From Flavobacterium anhuiense (GTDB lineage Bacteria > Bacteroidota > Bacteroidia > Flavobacteriales > Flavobacteriaceae), in contig NZ_FMVC01000004.1 of the NCBI RefSeq assembly GCF_900101855.1, positions 558,001-622,000 of the forward strand: a stretch of 64,000 nucleotides of DNA, written 5' to 3'. The notes under the pieces were generated by a model that had not been told where the DNA came from, searched no databases, and saw only the letters and a list, made by a program, of their open reading frames with translations. Made by a program: the position numbers and the translations under genes. Shown piece by piece: positions 35,083-42,935 of this stretch. The first letter of the stretch is position 1, and every line of letters starts with the position of its first letter.

Positions 35083-35190
35083 ATCCCGATAGCTATCGGG
35101 ATGAAATTCCAAATTCCAATCTCATAGCATTTGGAGTTTGGGATTTGATTTTTGGAGTTTAGTGTTTGGAATTTAATTATTGGAATTTAA
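35083..35190. repeat. CCCGATAGCTATCGGG palindrome plus GGAATTT words
   Basis: The 20-base palindrome at 35083-35102 is identical to that at 25079-25098. It extends to 22 bases here. It is followed by iterated AAATTCCAA / TTGGAATTT words up to the next gene. Confidence 0.75.
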
Positions 35191-35196
35191 AAAAAC

Positions 35197-35706
35197 ATGA
35201 TGGAACAATATTTAAGACAATTGGTCGAAATAGAATTTCAGGATAAAAAAGAAATCTTCAGCGGGTTTTTAATTGATTATTCCGATGAATGGATTTTGCT
35301 TCGAAATAACCCTGTAGATTTTGTTTTGGATGGTTTTGTTATCCTGAGAAATAAAAATATTGAAGCCGTAAACCGAGATCATGATCTGGCTTTTACAGAA
35401 AAAGTAATTCGTTTGAAGGGATTAAAAACAAATTCTGATGATATTATCCCAATCAAAGATTTAGCTTCAATTATTAAGTACGTTTCAGAGAAATACGGTA
35501 TTTTTCAAATTGCCAAAAAATCATCTAAATCTGCCTATTTAGGAAAATTAATAGAATTGAATGACGAAGAATTGACTATTAATTTCTTAGACACAAGAGG
35601 TCAATTTGGCGGAGAATTAGGATTTAATCCCGAAAAAATTCGAGTTATTGAGTTTGACACTGATTATATTAATTCTTTGAAATTGGTTGTTCAGGATAAT
35701 GAATAA
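35197..35706 (+). CDS. Protein of unknown function with two Sm-like repeat halves
   Basis: 169 residues without a signal peptide. Two segments of similar pattern, residues 5-55 (EIFSGFLIDYSDEWILLRN, VDFVLDGFVILRNKNIEAV) and about 108-160 (AYLGKLIELNDEELTINFL, GELGFNPEKIRVIEFD), each look like the bent-strand core of an Sm-like or PRC-barrel-like domain. The similarity is by eye. The family is not recognised by name. It ends at a good terminator. Confidence 0.7.
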   Translation: MMEQYLRQLVEIEFQDKKEIFSGFLIDYSDEWILLRNNPVDFVLDGFVILRNKNIEAVNRDHDLAFTEKVIRLKGLKTNSDDIIPIKDLASIIKYVSEKYGIFQIAKKSSKSAYLGKLIELNDEELTINFLDTRGQFGGELGFNPEKIRVIEFDTDYINSLKLVVQDNE

Positions 35707-35720
35707 TATATAAAACAGAA

Positions 35721-35744
35721 AAGCCTCTAATAAGAGGCTTTTTT
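35721..35744 (+). terminator. Intrinsic terminator
   Basis: Stem AAGCCTCT (35721-35728) / AGAGGCTT (35733-35740) followed by T residues, directly before a 27-base inverted repeat. Confidence 0.8.
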
Positions 35745-35843
35745 GTCATTCCGAGGAACGAGGAATCACACTAGTAATTTCGTATGCTATAATTGCCAAT
35801 TTTTGTCGAGTTTCGAGTGTGATTCCTCGTTCCTCGGAATGAC
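35745..35843. repeat. Perfect 27-base inverted repeat (GTCATTCCGAGGAACG type)
   Basis: Arms 35745-35771 and 35817-35843 match at all 27 positions, with a 45-base loop. They begin GTCATTCCGAGGAACGAGGA. It sits between convergent genes. Similar GTCATT(G/C)CGAGGAACGA sequences are known as dispersed Bacteroidota repeats. Confidence 0.85.
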
Positions 35844-35854
35844 AAACTTTATCT

Positions 35855-37189
35855 TTAAGCTTCCGCCAGTTTATTCAAAAACTCAATGCGAACACTTCCG
35901 TCTTCATCAATCTTAGTCAAATTGATATCTTGAAGCGTATTTACCAATTCTGGATTCCATGGTGTTTTTACTTTCACATAGTTTTCAGTAAATCCATGAA
36001 TGTATCCTTCTTTATTTTCACTTTCAAAAAGTACAGTTCTGTTGGTTCCTAATTGGCTTTCGTAAAAAGCTCTGCGTTTTTTAACTGATAAACCGCGAAG
36101 CATTTTACTGCGTTTAGCGCGAACATTTGAAGGAACTACGCCTTCCATTTCTGCTGCTTCCGTATTATCTCTTTCAGAGTACGTAAAAACGTGTAAATAT
36201 GAAATATCTAAATCATTTAAGAAATGATACGTTTCTAAGAAATGCTCGTCTGTTTCTCCAGGAAAACCAACAATTACATCTACACCAATGCAAGCGTGAG
36301 GCATTACTTCACGAATTTTAGCAACACGATCTGTATAAACTTCACGTAAATAACGGCGTTTCATTAATTTCAAAATATCATTGCTTCCTGATTGCAGCGG
36401 AATATGAAAATGCGGTACAAAAGTTCGGCTTTTAGAAACAAATTCAATTGTTTCGTTTTTCAATAAATTTGGTTCGATAGACGAAATTCTTAAACGTTCG
36501 ATTCCTTCTACTTTGTCTAAAGCCTGAACTAAATCTAGAAAAGTATGTTCGTGTTTTTTGTTTCCGAACTCCCCTTTTCCATAATCACCGATATTTACAC
36601 CAGTTAAAACAATTTCACGAATATTCTGTGCAGAAATTTCTTTGGCATTTTTTAATACATTTTCTAAAGCATCACTTCTCGAAATTCCTCTTGCCAACGG
36701 AATTGTACAATAGGTACATTTATAATCGCAACCATCTTGAACTTTCAAAAATGCTCTTGTACGATCTCCAATAGAATAACTTCCTACGTAGAAATCAGCT
36801 TCGGCAATTTCGCACGAGTGCACTTCACCCATATCATTTTTGCTCAAATCATGGATATAGTCTGTGATTTTGAATTTTTCTGTAGCGCCCAAAACCAAAT
36901 CAACTCCGTCAACTGCAGCCAATTCTTCTGGCTTCAATTGCGCATAACAGCCAACAGCGGCAACAAAAGCTTTATCGTTCAGCTTCATGGCTTTTTTGAC
37001 AACCTGTTTAAATTGTTTATCGGCATTTTCTGTTACAGAGCAGGTATTAATCACATAGATATCTGCAACATCTTCAAAATCGACGCGGTCAAAACCCTCG
37101 TCATTAAAACTTCTGGCGATTGTAGAGGTTTCTGAAAAATTCAGTTTACAACCCAGAGTGTAAAAGGCAACTTTTTTTCTATTTTCCAT
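35855..37189 (-). CDS. mtaB: tRNA (N6-threonylcarbamoyladenosine(37)-C2)-methylthiotransferase
   Basis: Radical SAM enzyme that adds a methylthio group to t6A37 of tRNA. The N-terminal domain carries three Fe-S cysteines, in LGCKLN, NTCSVTE and GCYAQ, and the radical SAM site is CDYKCTYC. A C-terminal TRAM-like part follows. The length of 444 residues fits MtaB; MiaB is similar but usually retains a different ending. A TAAATTTG box (37236-37243) lies upstream. Confidence 0.93.
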   Translation of the reverse strand: MENRKKVAFYTLGCKLNFSETSTIARSFNDEGFDRVDFEDVADIYVINTCSVTENADKQFKQVVKKAMKLNDKAFVAAVGCYAQLKPEELAAVDGVDLVLGATEKFKITDYIHDLSKNDMGEVHSCEIAEADFYVGSYSIGDRTRAFLKVQDGCDYKCTYCTIPLARGISRSDALENVLKNAKEISAQNIREIVLTGVNIGDYGKGEFGNKKHEHTFLDLVQALDKVEGIERLRISSIEPNLLKNETIEFVSKSRTFVPHFHIPLQSGSNDILKLMKRRYLREVYTDRVAKIREVMPHACIGVDVIVGFPGETDEHFLETYHFLNDLDISYLHVFTYSERDNTEAAEMEGVVPSNVRAKRSKMLRGLSVKKRRAFYESQLGTNRTVLFESENKEGYIHGFTENYVKVKTPWNPELVNTLQDINLTKIDEDGSVRIEFLNKLAEA

Positions 37190-37235
37190 AATTTGTCTTA
37201 AATTAATGAAATCGTTGTCAAAAAATTTAAGGCTG

Positions 37236-37243
37236 CAAATTTA
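37236..37243 (-). promoter_or_regulatory. Promoter -7 box of mtaB
   Basis: Minus-strand TAAATTTG, 46 bases before the mtaB start codon. No clear -33 partner. Confidence 0.45.
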
Positions 37244-37676
37244 CAAACAATATTCATCAAAAGAAAGCGATTAATGCACTTCCAATCAATAATTTGCGCT
37301 AATATTAATTTAGAAACATTCAAAAGTTAATCTTTTTTACCTTTATTTTACAAAATACAAGACCTTCGTTTTTTAGATTTTAGTATTCAGATAAGAATAA
37401 AATGACAAAATAATCGACTAAATGCAAGTTTTACCGATTAAATACATTTTTTTCTATTTTAAATTCAAAATTTCTTACATTTACCATTGTTATGCATCAT
37501 GTTGCCAATAAATTCATATTAAAGAATTTTAGTACCCTTTAATTAATTTAATAATAATTCGGGCATAACAATTTTGAATTTTACTCGTTATGTTGTTGTT
37601 TTGTGTTACAAAATGAAATGGGAAAGCCGAAAACCAAAGAGAGTAGGCAAAATTATAATAACAAATACCACGCTTT
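37244..37676. other. Long AT-rich divergent spacer
   Basis: About 430 bases with no gene and no strong hairpin. For the plus strand, a near-consensus TACATTTA at 37478-37485 is the best -7 candidate, which would leave a 5' leader of about 185 bases before 37677. Nothing else is recognised. Confidence 0.4.
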
Positions 37677-38201
37677 ATGAAAGCATTTTTACCCACAATC
37701 TGCTTGATGTTCTTAACCTTATTTAGTTCGCAAGCGCAAACTAATGCCCCTGCTGCAAATGCAAATCCATTTCCTACTATTAGTACATTGACGACTTGGG
37801 CAAGCTTTAACTCACAACAGCAATTTGACGTTGCTATTCGTGCAGTTGGGTTTAAGTTTGAAGTTAAAGAACCAGGTGAAGGATCTACAGCTTATACCTA
37901 CATTCGTAAAGTAACTGTTAACGATGTAAACTATACGGATAGAATTGTATACAGAATTACCAATAATAATTCTGCAAGTATTATTTCTTTAGTAACCGCT
38001 TCTACTGACTTGGTTAGTTTATACACTCCACAATTAGCAAGTTTTAAAAACAACAACTGTAAAACTGAAATGTCTAAAGACAAAAATACAACGTGCAGCT
38101 GTTACGAAAGTGCAAATTTTGCAATCGATCTTTGCGATGAGCGTGTAAAATTAACTATGGGTGACGGAAATAAATATTTTGTTTCTGTAGCTAAAAAATA
38201 A
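37677..38201 (+). CDS. Secreted protein of unknown function
   Basis: 174 residues with a signal peptide ending about SSQAQ, then an Asn/Ala/Pro-rich linker and a strand-rich domain. Cysteines in NNCKTEMS, TTCSCYES and IDLCDER could form disulfides. No family is recognised. It stands alone with its own long upstream region and a 14-base hairpin after it. Confidence 0.75.
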   Translation: MKAFLPTICLMFLTLFSSQAQTNAPAANANPFPTISTLTTWASFNSQQQFDVAIRAVGFKFEVKEPGEGSTAYTYIRKVTVNDVNYTDRIVYRITNNNSASIISLVTASTDLVSLYTPQLASFKNNNCKTEMSKDKNTTCSCYESANFAIDLCDERVKLTMGDGNKYFVSVAKK

Positions 38202-38218
38202 TTATAACTCTGATTTGT

Positions 38219-38260
38219 TTCCAAATCTTTACTGACTTTTAAGTATGTAAAGATTTGGAA
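38219..38260. terminator. Bidirectional hairpin between convergent genes
   Basis: Perfect 14-base stem TTCCAAATCTTTAC (38219-38232) / GTAAAGATTTGGAA (38247-38260) with a 14-base loop, without a pronounced T-run. Confidence 0.55.
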
Positions 38261-38268
38261 CACATTTC

Positions 38269-38799
38269 TTAGTTGGAGTTTGGATTCTTAAGTTCGTACC
38301 AAACTTCTAATTCTTCTTGATATTCGAAAGAATTCACAAAATGGAAACCTAGTTTTTCTAAAATCTTTCTAGAATTTTCGTTTCCAGCATCTGCATAAGC
38401 ATAAAGCACTTCTACTTTCATTTCGTTAAAAGCACGATCAACAAAAGCTTTTCCTGCTTCTGTTGCATACCCTTTTCCCCAATGTTTTTCGATAAAACGA
38501 TATCCTAACTCATAAAAGTTTTTGTGGTTATTGATTTCGTCTGTAATAAACTTAATTCCAGACCAGCCAATAAATTCGTTCGTTTCTTTCAAAACAACTG
38601 CCCATCGGCCTGTTCCATGATCTTTATATTGTTTTTGAACAAACTTGATATATTCAATGCTTTCTTCAATATGTTTTACGGGTCTATTCCCTACAAATAA
38701 ATGCACGTTTGGATTAGAATCCAATTCGTACATTCCTTCTGCATCAGAAAGTTCAAGTTCCCGTAAAATCAGGCGTTCCGTTTCAATAGGCTTTTTCAT
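38269..38799 (-). CDS. GNAT-family N-acetyltransferase, RimJ/RimL type
   Basis: 176-residue acetyl-CoA-dependent acyltransferase. The N-terminal TERLILRELELSDAEGMYEL pattern and the acetyl-CoA site GYRFIEKHWGKGYATEAGKAFV are characteristic, as is the downstream N..S..ILEKLGF motif. RimJ/RimL-like enzymes acetylate protein N-termini, but many act on small molecules. It lies 6 bases after the HAD gene in the same operon. Confidence 0.87.
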   Translation of the reverse strand: MKKPIETERLILRELELSDAEGMYELDSNPNVHLFVGNRPVKHIEESIEYIKFVQKQYKDHGTGRWAVVLKETNEFIGWSGIKFITDEINNHKNFYELGYRFIEKHWGKGYATEAGKAFVDRAFNEMKVEVLYAYADAGNENSRKILEKLGFHFVNSFEYQEELEVWYELKNPNSN

Positions 38800-38805
38800 C
38801 TTAGT

Positions 38806-39609
38806 TTAGTTTAAAATATAACGTGTTACTACTTCAGCAACACCATCATCATTATTTGAAGCTACGATTAAATCTGCTTTGTCACGCAATTCTGGCGTTA
38901 CATTATCAACCCAAACTCCTAAACCGGCATATTCGATCATAGTTAAGTCATTTCCGGCATTACCTACGGCGATAATTTCGCTTTGGTGAATTCCTAATTT
39001 ATCAGCCAAAAACTTCAGACTTGCCGCTTTATCAATGCCTTGTTGCGCCGCTTCTAAGAAAAATGGTTTTGACATCGAAACGCTTAAATGAGGCATAGCT
39101 TCTTTTAAATCATTTTCTAGCGTTCTCAAATACGCTGGATCTTGAAGCAAGATACATTTAACCGCTGGTCTGTCTACATAATCTTTAAAGCTTGACACTT
39201 TATGATGCGCCATTCCAGTAATTTCTTTTTCTACTTCTATAAATTCAGAATCCGTTTCGCTGATAATTTCGTCATCCAAATAGGTAATTATGTGCGTATT
39301 TTTCTTTACGCTATAATCATATAACGCATGAATTTGTTCTACAATCAATTTCTGTTCAAACAAAACCAAATCGTCTTTAACACGACTAATTATTGCTCCA
39401 TTAAACGAAATCATATACGAATCGTTTACATCGAGTTCCAGCTCTTTAGCATAAGCCGTCATAGCTGTAGTTGGTCTTCCCGAAGCCAGAACCACATAAA
39501 CGCCTTTTGCTTGTGCTTCTAATATTACTTTTTTATTTAAATCTGAAATTCTATGATCATCTGTCAACAAGGTATCATCCATGTCGAGCACTAACATTTT
39601 GTATTGCAT
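38806..39609 (-). CDS. Cof-type HAD-IIB phosphatase
   Basis: 267-residue sugar-phosphate or nucleotide-type phosphatase. Motif I DMDDTLLT has the nucleophile and acid/base Asp, motif II is in LASGRP, and the C-terminal GNAGNDLTMIEYA carries motif IV. A cap domain lies between. It resembles YidA/Cof enzymes of broad specificity. It is followed by the acetyltransferase and preceded by a repeat-rich spacer. Confidence 0.88.
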   Translation of the reverse strand: MQYKMLVLDMDDTLLTDDHRISDLNKKVILEAQAKGVYVVLASGRPTTAMTAYAKELELDVNDSYMISFNGAIISRVKDDLVLFEQKLIVEQIHALYDYSVKKNTHIITYLDDEIISETDSEFIEVEKEITGMAHHKVSSFKDYVDRPAVKCILLQDPAYLRTLENDLKEAMPHLSVSMSKPFFLEAAQQGIDKAASLKFLADKLGIHQSEIIAVGNAGNDLTMIEYAGLGVWVDNVTPELRDKADLIVASNNDDGVAEVVTRYILN

Positions 39610-39629
39610 TTTTTTATAGTTTGCAGTCT

Positions 39630-39673
39630 CAGTCTCAGTTTTCAGTTTGTATTGTGACTGAAAACTGAGACTG
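39630..39673. repeat. Iterated-word inverted repeat (CAGTCTCAGTTTTCAG)
   Basis: Perfect 17-base arms at 39630-39646 and 39657-39673 with a 10-base loop, in an apparent operon gap of the HAD cluster. Same word family as at 1996, 5870 and 50690. Confidence 0.75.
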
Positions 39674-39680
39674 AAAACTC

Positions 39681-39899
39681 TTAAAGACTCATTCTAAATT
39701 CTTCAATAACGGGATTTGCTTTTGCAAAATCAGTTTCCTGAATAAAAACCTCAACTGCCAAATCTGTCTGTCCAAAACCTCCCAAACGAGCCGATTGAAT
39801 ATTATCTTTTTTAACTGTTTCGACTCCAGCTTCTTCTAATCTTTCTTGCAAAGCAATTGCTAATACTTCACTTCCCGAAAACACTTTCATTAATCCCAT
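39681..39899 (-). CDS. DUF2007-type small protein
   Basis: 72-residue protein with a compact alpha/beta pattern: MKVFSGSEVLAIALQERLEEAGV, then DLAVEVFIQETDFAKANPVIEEF. It matches the DUF2007 family (putative signal-transducing, ferredoxin-like small domain). No catalytic residues are apparent. It lies between the hydrolase (13 bases) and the repeat-bearing spacer. Function unknown. Confidence 0.8.
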   Translation of the reverse strand: MGLMKVFSGSEVLAIALQERLEEAGVETVKKDNIQSARLGGFGQTDLAVEVFIQETDFAKANPVIEEFRMSL

Positions 39900-39912
39900 A
39901 GTATTCTTTATT

Positions 39913-40728
39913 TTATTCTAATATTACTTTTAATTGTCTTTGAAAATCTTCATTTTCGTTAACGCCAATGTGTTCTTGGTTTTTTAATGGATAAAAATAA
40001 GCATTTGATTTTAAAAGCTTTTTTAACCTTATCGAATTTTCAACAGGGATTAACTGATCGTTAGTTCCATGAAAAATATAAATTGGGCACTTTATTTTTG
40101 GAAGATATTCATTGGTTTCCAAACTAAACTTCTTCATGAAATCAGGAAAAAAAGGAACTCTTGAGCTTGATAATTCCAAAAAATTATAATACGGCGCCTG
40201 AAGAATCAATGCTTTTGCTTTATTTTCTAAAGCCAATTTTGTCGCAAAACCAGAACCTATAGAATAGCCTGCAATTATAATTTTATCCTCAGAATATCTT
40301 TTTGAAATACTTTTATATACAATTGATATATCTTCAGTTAATTGCTCTTCATTCTCAATTTCACCTTCACTTTTACCGAAGCTTCTATAATCTAAAATAA
40401 AAATATCATAGCCCTGAGAGGTATAAACTTTTGCAATCTTCCCCCAAGTTTCTAACGTCCCTGCATTTCCATGAAGATAAAAAATAAGCCCTTTAGAATT
40501 TTCTGCCTTGAACAACAATCCATTTAAGACAGCTCCATCAAATGATTTTATATTTATTTCTTCAAATTTCTGCTGATAATCAAACTTATAATCTTTTGGC
40601 AATCTCGATGCATGAAAAACTAACTCAACTTGATTAAAATATACATAGGAAATTATCAAAACGTAAATAACAAGAAAAAAACACAAAAGTACTATTGACA
40701 AGAATTTGAACGTTTTTAAAATCTCCAT
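39913..40728 (-). CDS. Membrane-anchored alpha/beta hydrolase
   Basis: 271 residues with an N-terminal membrane helix (about 8-30) and an alpha/beta-hydrolase domain. The oxyanion segment YLHGNAGT, the nucleophile elbow GYSIGSG, the acid-region FHGTNDQLIPVE and the catalytic His in QEHIGVNE are all present. It resembles the DUF1749/BEM46-like group. The catalytic part may face the cytoplasm or periplasm. Substrate unknown. Confidence 0.86.
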   Translation of the reverse strand: MEILKTFKFLSIVLLCFFLVIYVLIISYVYFNQVELVFHASRLPKDYKFDYQQKFEEINIKSFDGAVLNGLLFKAENSKGLIFYLHGNAGTLETWGKIAKVYTSQGYDIFILDYRSFGKSEGEIENEEQLTEDISIVYKSISKRYSEDKIIIAGYSIGSGFATKLALENKAKALILQAPYYNFLELSSSRVPFFPDFMKKFSLETNEYLPKIKCPIYIFHGTNDQLIPVENSIRLKKLLKSNAYFYPLKNQEHIGVNENEDFQRQLKVILE

Positions 40729-40758
40729 AAATTAGTTTGCAGTTAAGTTTTAAGTAAA

Positions 40759-40792
40759 AGTGGCAGTTCACATTTTGCTGTAAACTGCCACT
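40759..40792. repeat. Short inverted repeat (AGTGGCAGTT)
   Basis: Ten-base perfect arms at 40759-40768 and 40783-40792 in the spacer between the hydrolase and helicase-like genes, flanked by repeated TTTTAAGT and ACTGT words. Confidence 0.55.
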
Positions 40793-40810
40793 GTATACTG
40801 TGACTATATA

Positions 40811-41473
40811 TTATTCCTCTTCAATATCATCCTCTTCTTCATCAAGCTCCTCTTCACCCTCTTCATCCATATCAAATAAATAAGGTTCAATCATGATTTT
40901 GTCTGCCAAAATTTCAATTCGTTCTGTTAGAGTTTCAGTAAAAATAATTCGCTGTACTTTGGCAATACTGTTTGAAATACGAGTGATTTTAGCATCGTGA
41001 CGCAATTTCAAAATCGGATCGGCATCGTCAATAATAAACATTTTAAGACGATTTACGTTGTAACCCGCCGTACTGAACATGTCATTCAATTTCGTTGGCG
41101 TACCAATTAAAACATCAATTCCGGTAGAAACGTAATTTTTATCATAATCCATATCTCCTTTGTCGTGCACGCCGTAAACCTCTAGATTAGCATATTTTCC
41201 TAATTTCTCAAAAAGGTCAACCATAGCGGTCATTTTCTCTTTATCCTCAACAATGATCAAAGCACGAGGCGATTCTTCTGTTTTTCCCGCCAATTGCTGA
41301 ATTACATTCAATACAATTGTAGTCGTTTTTCCGCTTCCTTTTGGCGAAACAATTACACAGTCTGCGCCACTTTTTATGGTCGAAAAAGTTTCCATCTGCA
41401 AAGCATTGGCTTCCGTCAGACCATTTTCAATTAAACCGTCTTGTAATTTCTCGTTTATCTTTTTTAATTTCAT
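40811..41473 (-). CDS. Single-RecA-domain DEAD-box helicase-like protein
   Basis: 220 residues that match only the first RecA domain of DEAD-box helicases. Visible: Q-like region (QMETFSTI, 26-33), Walker A SPKGSGKT (43-50), GTPTKL motif Ib (124-129), and motif II as DDAD (149-152) rather than DEAD. Motif III is FTET (178-181) instead of SAT. The C-terminal RecA domain with motifs IV-VI is absent and replaced by an acidic tail (about 200-220). The frame ends naturally, so this is not an in-frame break. It may be an RNA-binding regulator rather than a helicase. Confidence 0.85.
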   Translation of the reverse strand: MKLKKINEKLQDGLIENGLTEANALQMETFSTIKSGADCVIVSPKGSGKTTTIVLNVIQQLAGKTEESPRALIIVEDKEKMTAMVDLFEKLGKYANLEVYGVHDKGDMDYDKNYVSTGIDVLIGTPTKLNDMFSTAGYNVNRLKMFIIDDADPILKLRHDAKITRISNSIAKVQRIIFTETLTERIEILADKIMIEPYLFDMDEEGEEELDEEEDDIEEE

Positions 41474-41481
41474 TTTTTTAT

Positions 41482-41541
41482 GCTTTAGGCTTTAAGCTTT
41501 ATGCTATAAGCTAAAATATTATATTTTTAAAAGCCTAAAGC
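41482..41541. repeat. Iterated-word inverted repeat (GCTTTAGGCT / GCTTTAAGC)
   Basis: Ten-base perfect core arms at 41482-41491 and 41532-41541, extended by imperfect GCTTTAAGC/GCTTAAAGC copies on both sides up to about 41565. Confidence 0.65.
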
Positions 41542-41571
41542 CTATAGCTTAAAGCTTATTGCGCGAAGCAT

Positions 41572-42735
41572 TTATTTGCTAGCGAACATTTTTACATCTG
41601 TTTCAGAAATTTCGTTTCCTCCCAAAATGATTAATCTTTCTACCACATTTCGAAGTTCGCGAATGTTTCCTGTCCAGTCATATTCCTGTAATAATTTTAT
41701 GGCTTGCGCCGAAAATGACTTAACCGCATTTCCTTGTTCCGAAGCTATTTTCTCTGTAAAATGAGAAATCAAAGCTGGAATATCATCACGTCTTTCATTC
41801 AATGGCGGAACTTTTATTAAAATTACAGCCAAACGATGATATAAATCTTCACGGAAACGGCCTTCGGCAATTTCTGTTTTTAAATCTTTATTGGTTGCGG
41901 CAACGACACGAACATCCACTTTTATGTCTTTATCGGCACCTACTCTAGTAATCATATTTTCTTGAAGCGCACGCAAAACTTTTGCTTGCGCCGAAAGGCT
42001 CATATCTCCAATTTCATCCAAAAAAATAGTTCCTTTGTCAGCAGCTTCAAACTTTCCAGCACGATCTTTCACAGCAGATGTAAAAGCACCTTTTACGTGT
42101 CCGAACAATTCGCTTTCGATCAATTCGCTCGGAATTGCAGCACAGTTTACTTCAATCAAAGGAAAACTAGAACGCTCGCTTTTTTCGTGCAATTGATGCG
42201 CCACTAATTCTTTTCCAGTTCCGTTTGGACCTGTAATTAAAACTCTGGCTTCGGTTGGAGCCACTTTATCAATCATCAATTTTATATGATTAATCGATTC
42301 GCTGTCACCAATCATTTCGTAGTTTTTACTGACTTTTTTCTTTAGAATTTTATTTTCAACTACTAATTGTTTTTTATCTAAAGCATTACGAACTGTATTC
42401 AGCAAACGATTCAAATCTGGCGGTTTCGAAATATAATCAAAAGCTCCTAGACGCATGGTTTGAATAGCCGTTTCCATGTCGCCGTGCCCCGAAATCATAA
42501 CCATTGGGATTTCTGGTTTTATCTTTTTTACTTCTTCTAAAACCTCAACACCGTCCATTTTTGGCATTTTGATATCGCACAAAACCAAATCGTAATCGTT
42601 GTTTTTTATTTTTTCAAGTCCCGCAACACCGTCTTCTGCTTCATCAACCTGATACGAATCATTTTCTTCTGATAAAATTTTTACCAAAACTCTTCTGATT
42701 GCTGCTTCGTCTTCTACAATTAGTATTTTACTCAT
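41572..42735 (-). CDS. Sigma-54-type response regulator lacking a DNA-binding domain
   Basis: 387 residues from ATG 42733-42735 (an upstream in-frame ATG would add 14 residues coded by a repeat). Receiver domain 1-120 with phosphoacceptor Asp54, then AAA+ domain about 141-370: Walker A GPNGTGKE (169-176), GAFTSA (216-221, in place of GAFTGA), Walker B GTIFLDE (235-241). The protein ends 17 residues after RELRNVVERLIIL, so the Fis-type helix-turn-helix of NtrC is missing. It may activate sigma-54 from solution or by other partners. No kinase gene is adjacent. Confidence 0.88.
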   Translation of the reverse strand: MSKILIVEDEAAIRRVLVKILSEENDSYQVDEAEDGVAGLEKIKNNDYDLVLCDIKMPKMDGVEVLEEVKKIKPEIPMVMISGHGDMETAIQTMRLGAFDYISKPPDLNRLLNTVRNALDKKQLVVENKILKKKVSKNYEMIGDSESINHIKLMIDKVAPTEARVLITGPNGTGKELVAHQLHEKSERSSFPLIEVNCAAIPSELIESELFGHVKGAFTSAVKDRAGKFEAADKGTIFLDEIGDMSLSAQAKVLRALQENMITRVGADKDIKVDVRVVAATNKDLKTEIAEGRFREDLYHRLAVILIKVPPLNERRDDIPALISHFTEKIASEQGNAVKSFSAQAIKLLQEYDWTGNIRELRNVVERLIILGGNEISETDVKMFASK

Positions 42736-42744
42736 TCTTTTTCT

Positions 42745-42929
42745 AAGGTTCAAAGTTGCAAAGTTACAGAGTGACAAAGTTTAAAATCCTTGTCGCTATG
42801 CTACCTATTAACCTGTTATTAGTAATATCTCTTTTATGCTTCAATACACAATCTTAAAGTCGCTTTTGTAAGTTATACAAAATTCAAAAAAAACTTTGAA
42901 CCTTTGCCACTCTGTAACTTTGCAACTTT
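42745..42929. repeat. Widely spaced inverted repeat (GTTGCAAAGTTACAGAG)
   Basis: Perfect 22-base arms at 42752-42773 and 42908-42929, separated by 134 bases. They flank the spacer between the sigma-54 regulator and the ABC permease, both on the minus strand. The right arm also contains repeated ACTTTG words. Confidence 0.75.
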
Positions 42930-42935
42930 AAAGAA

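Noticed and set aside
42736..42777. Longer start for the sigma-54 regulator
   Set aside because: The extra 14 residues come from the arm of an inverted repeat, and MSKILIVEDE is the normal receiver start.
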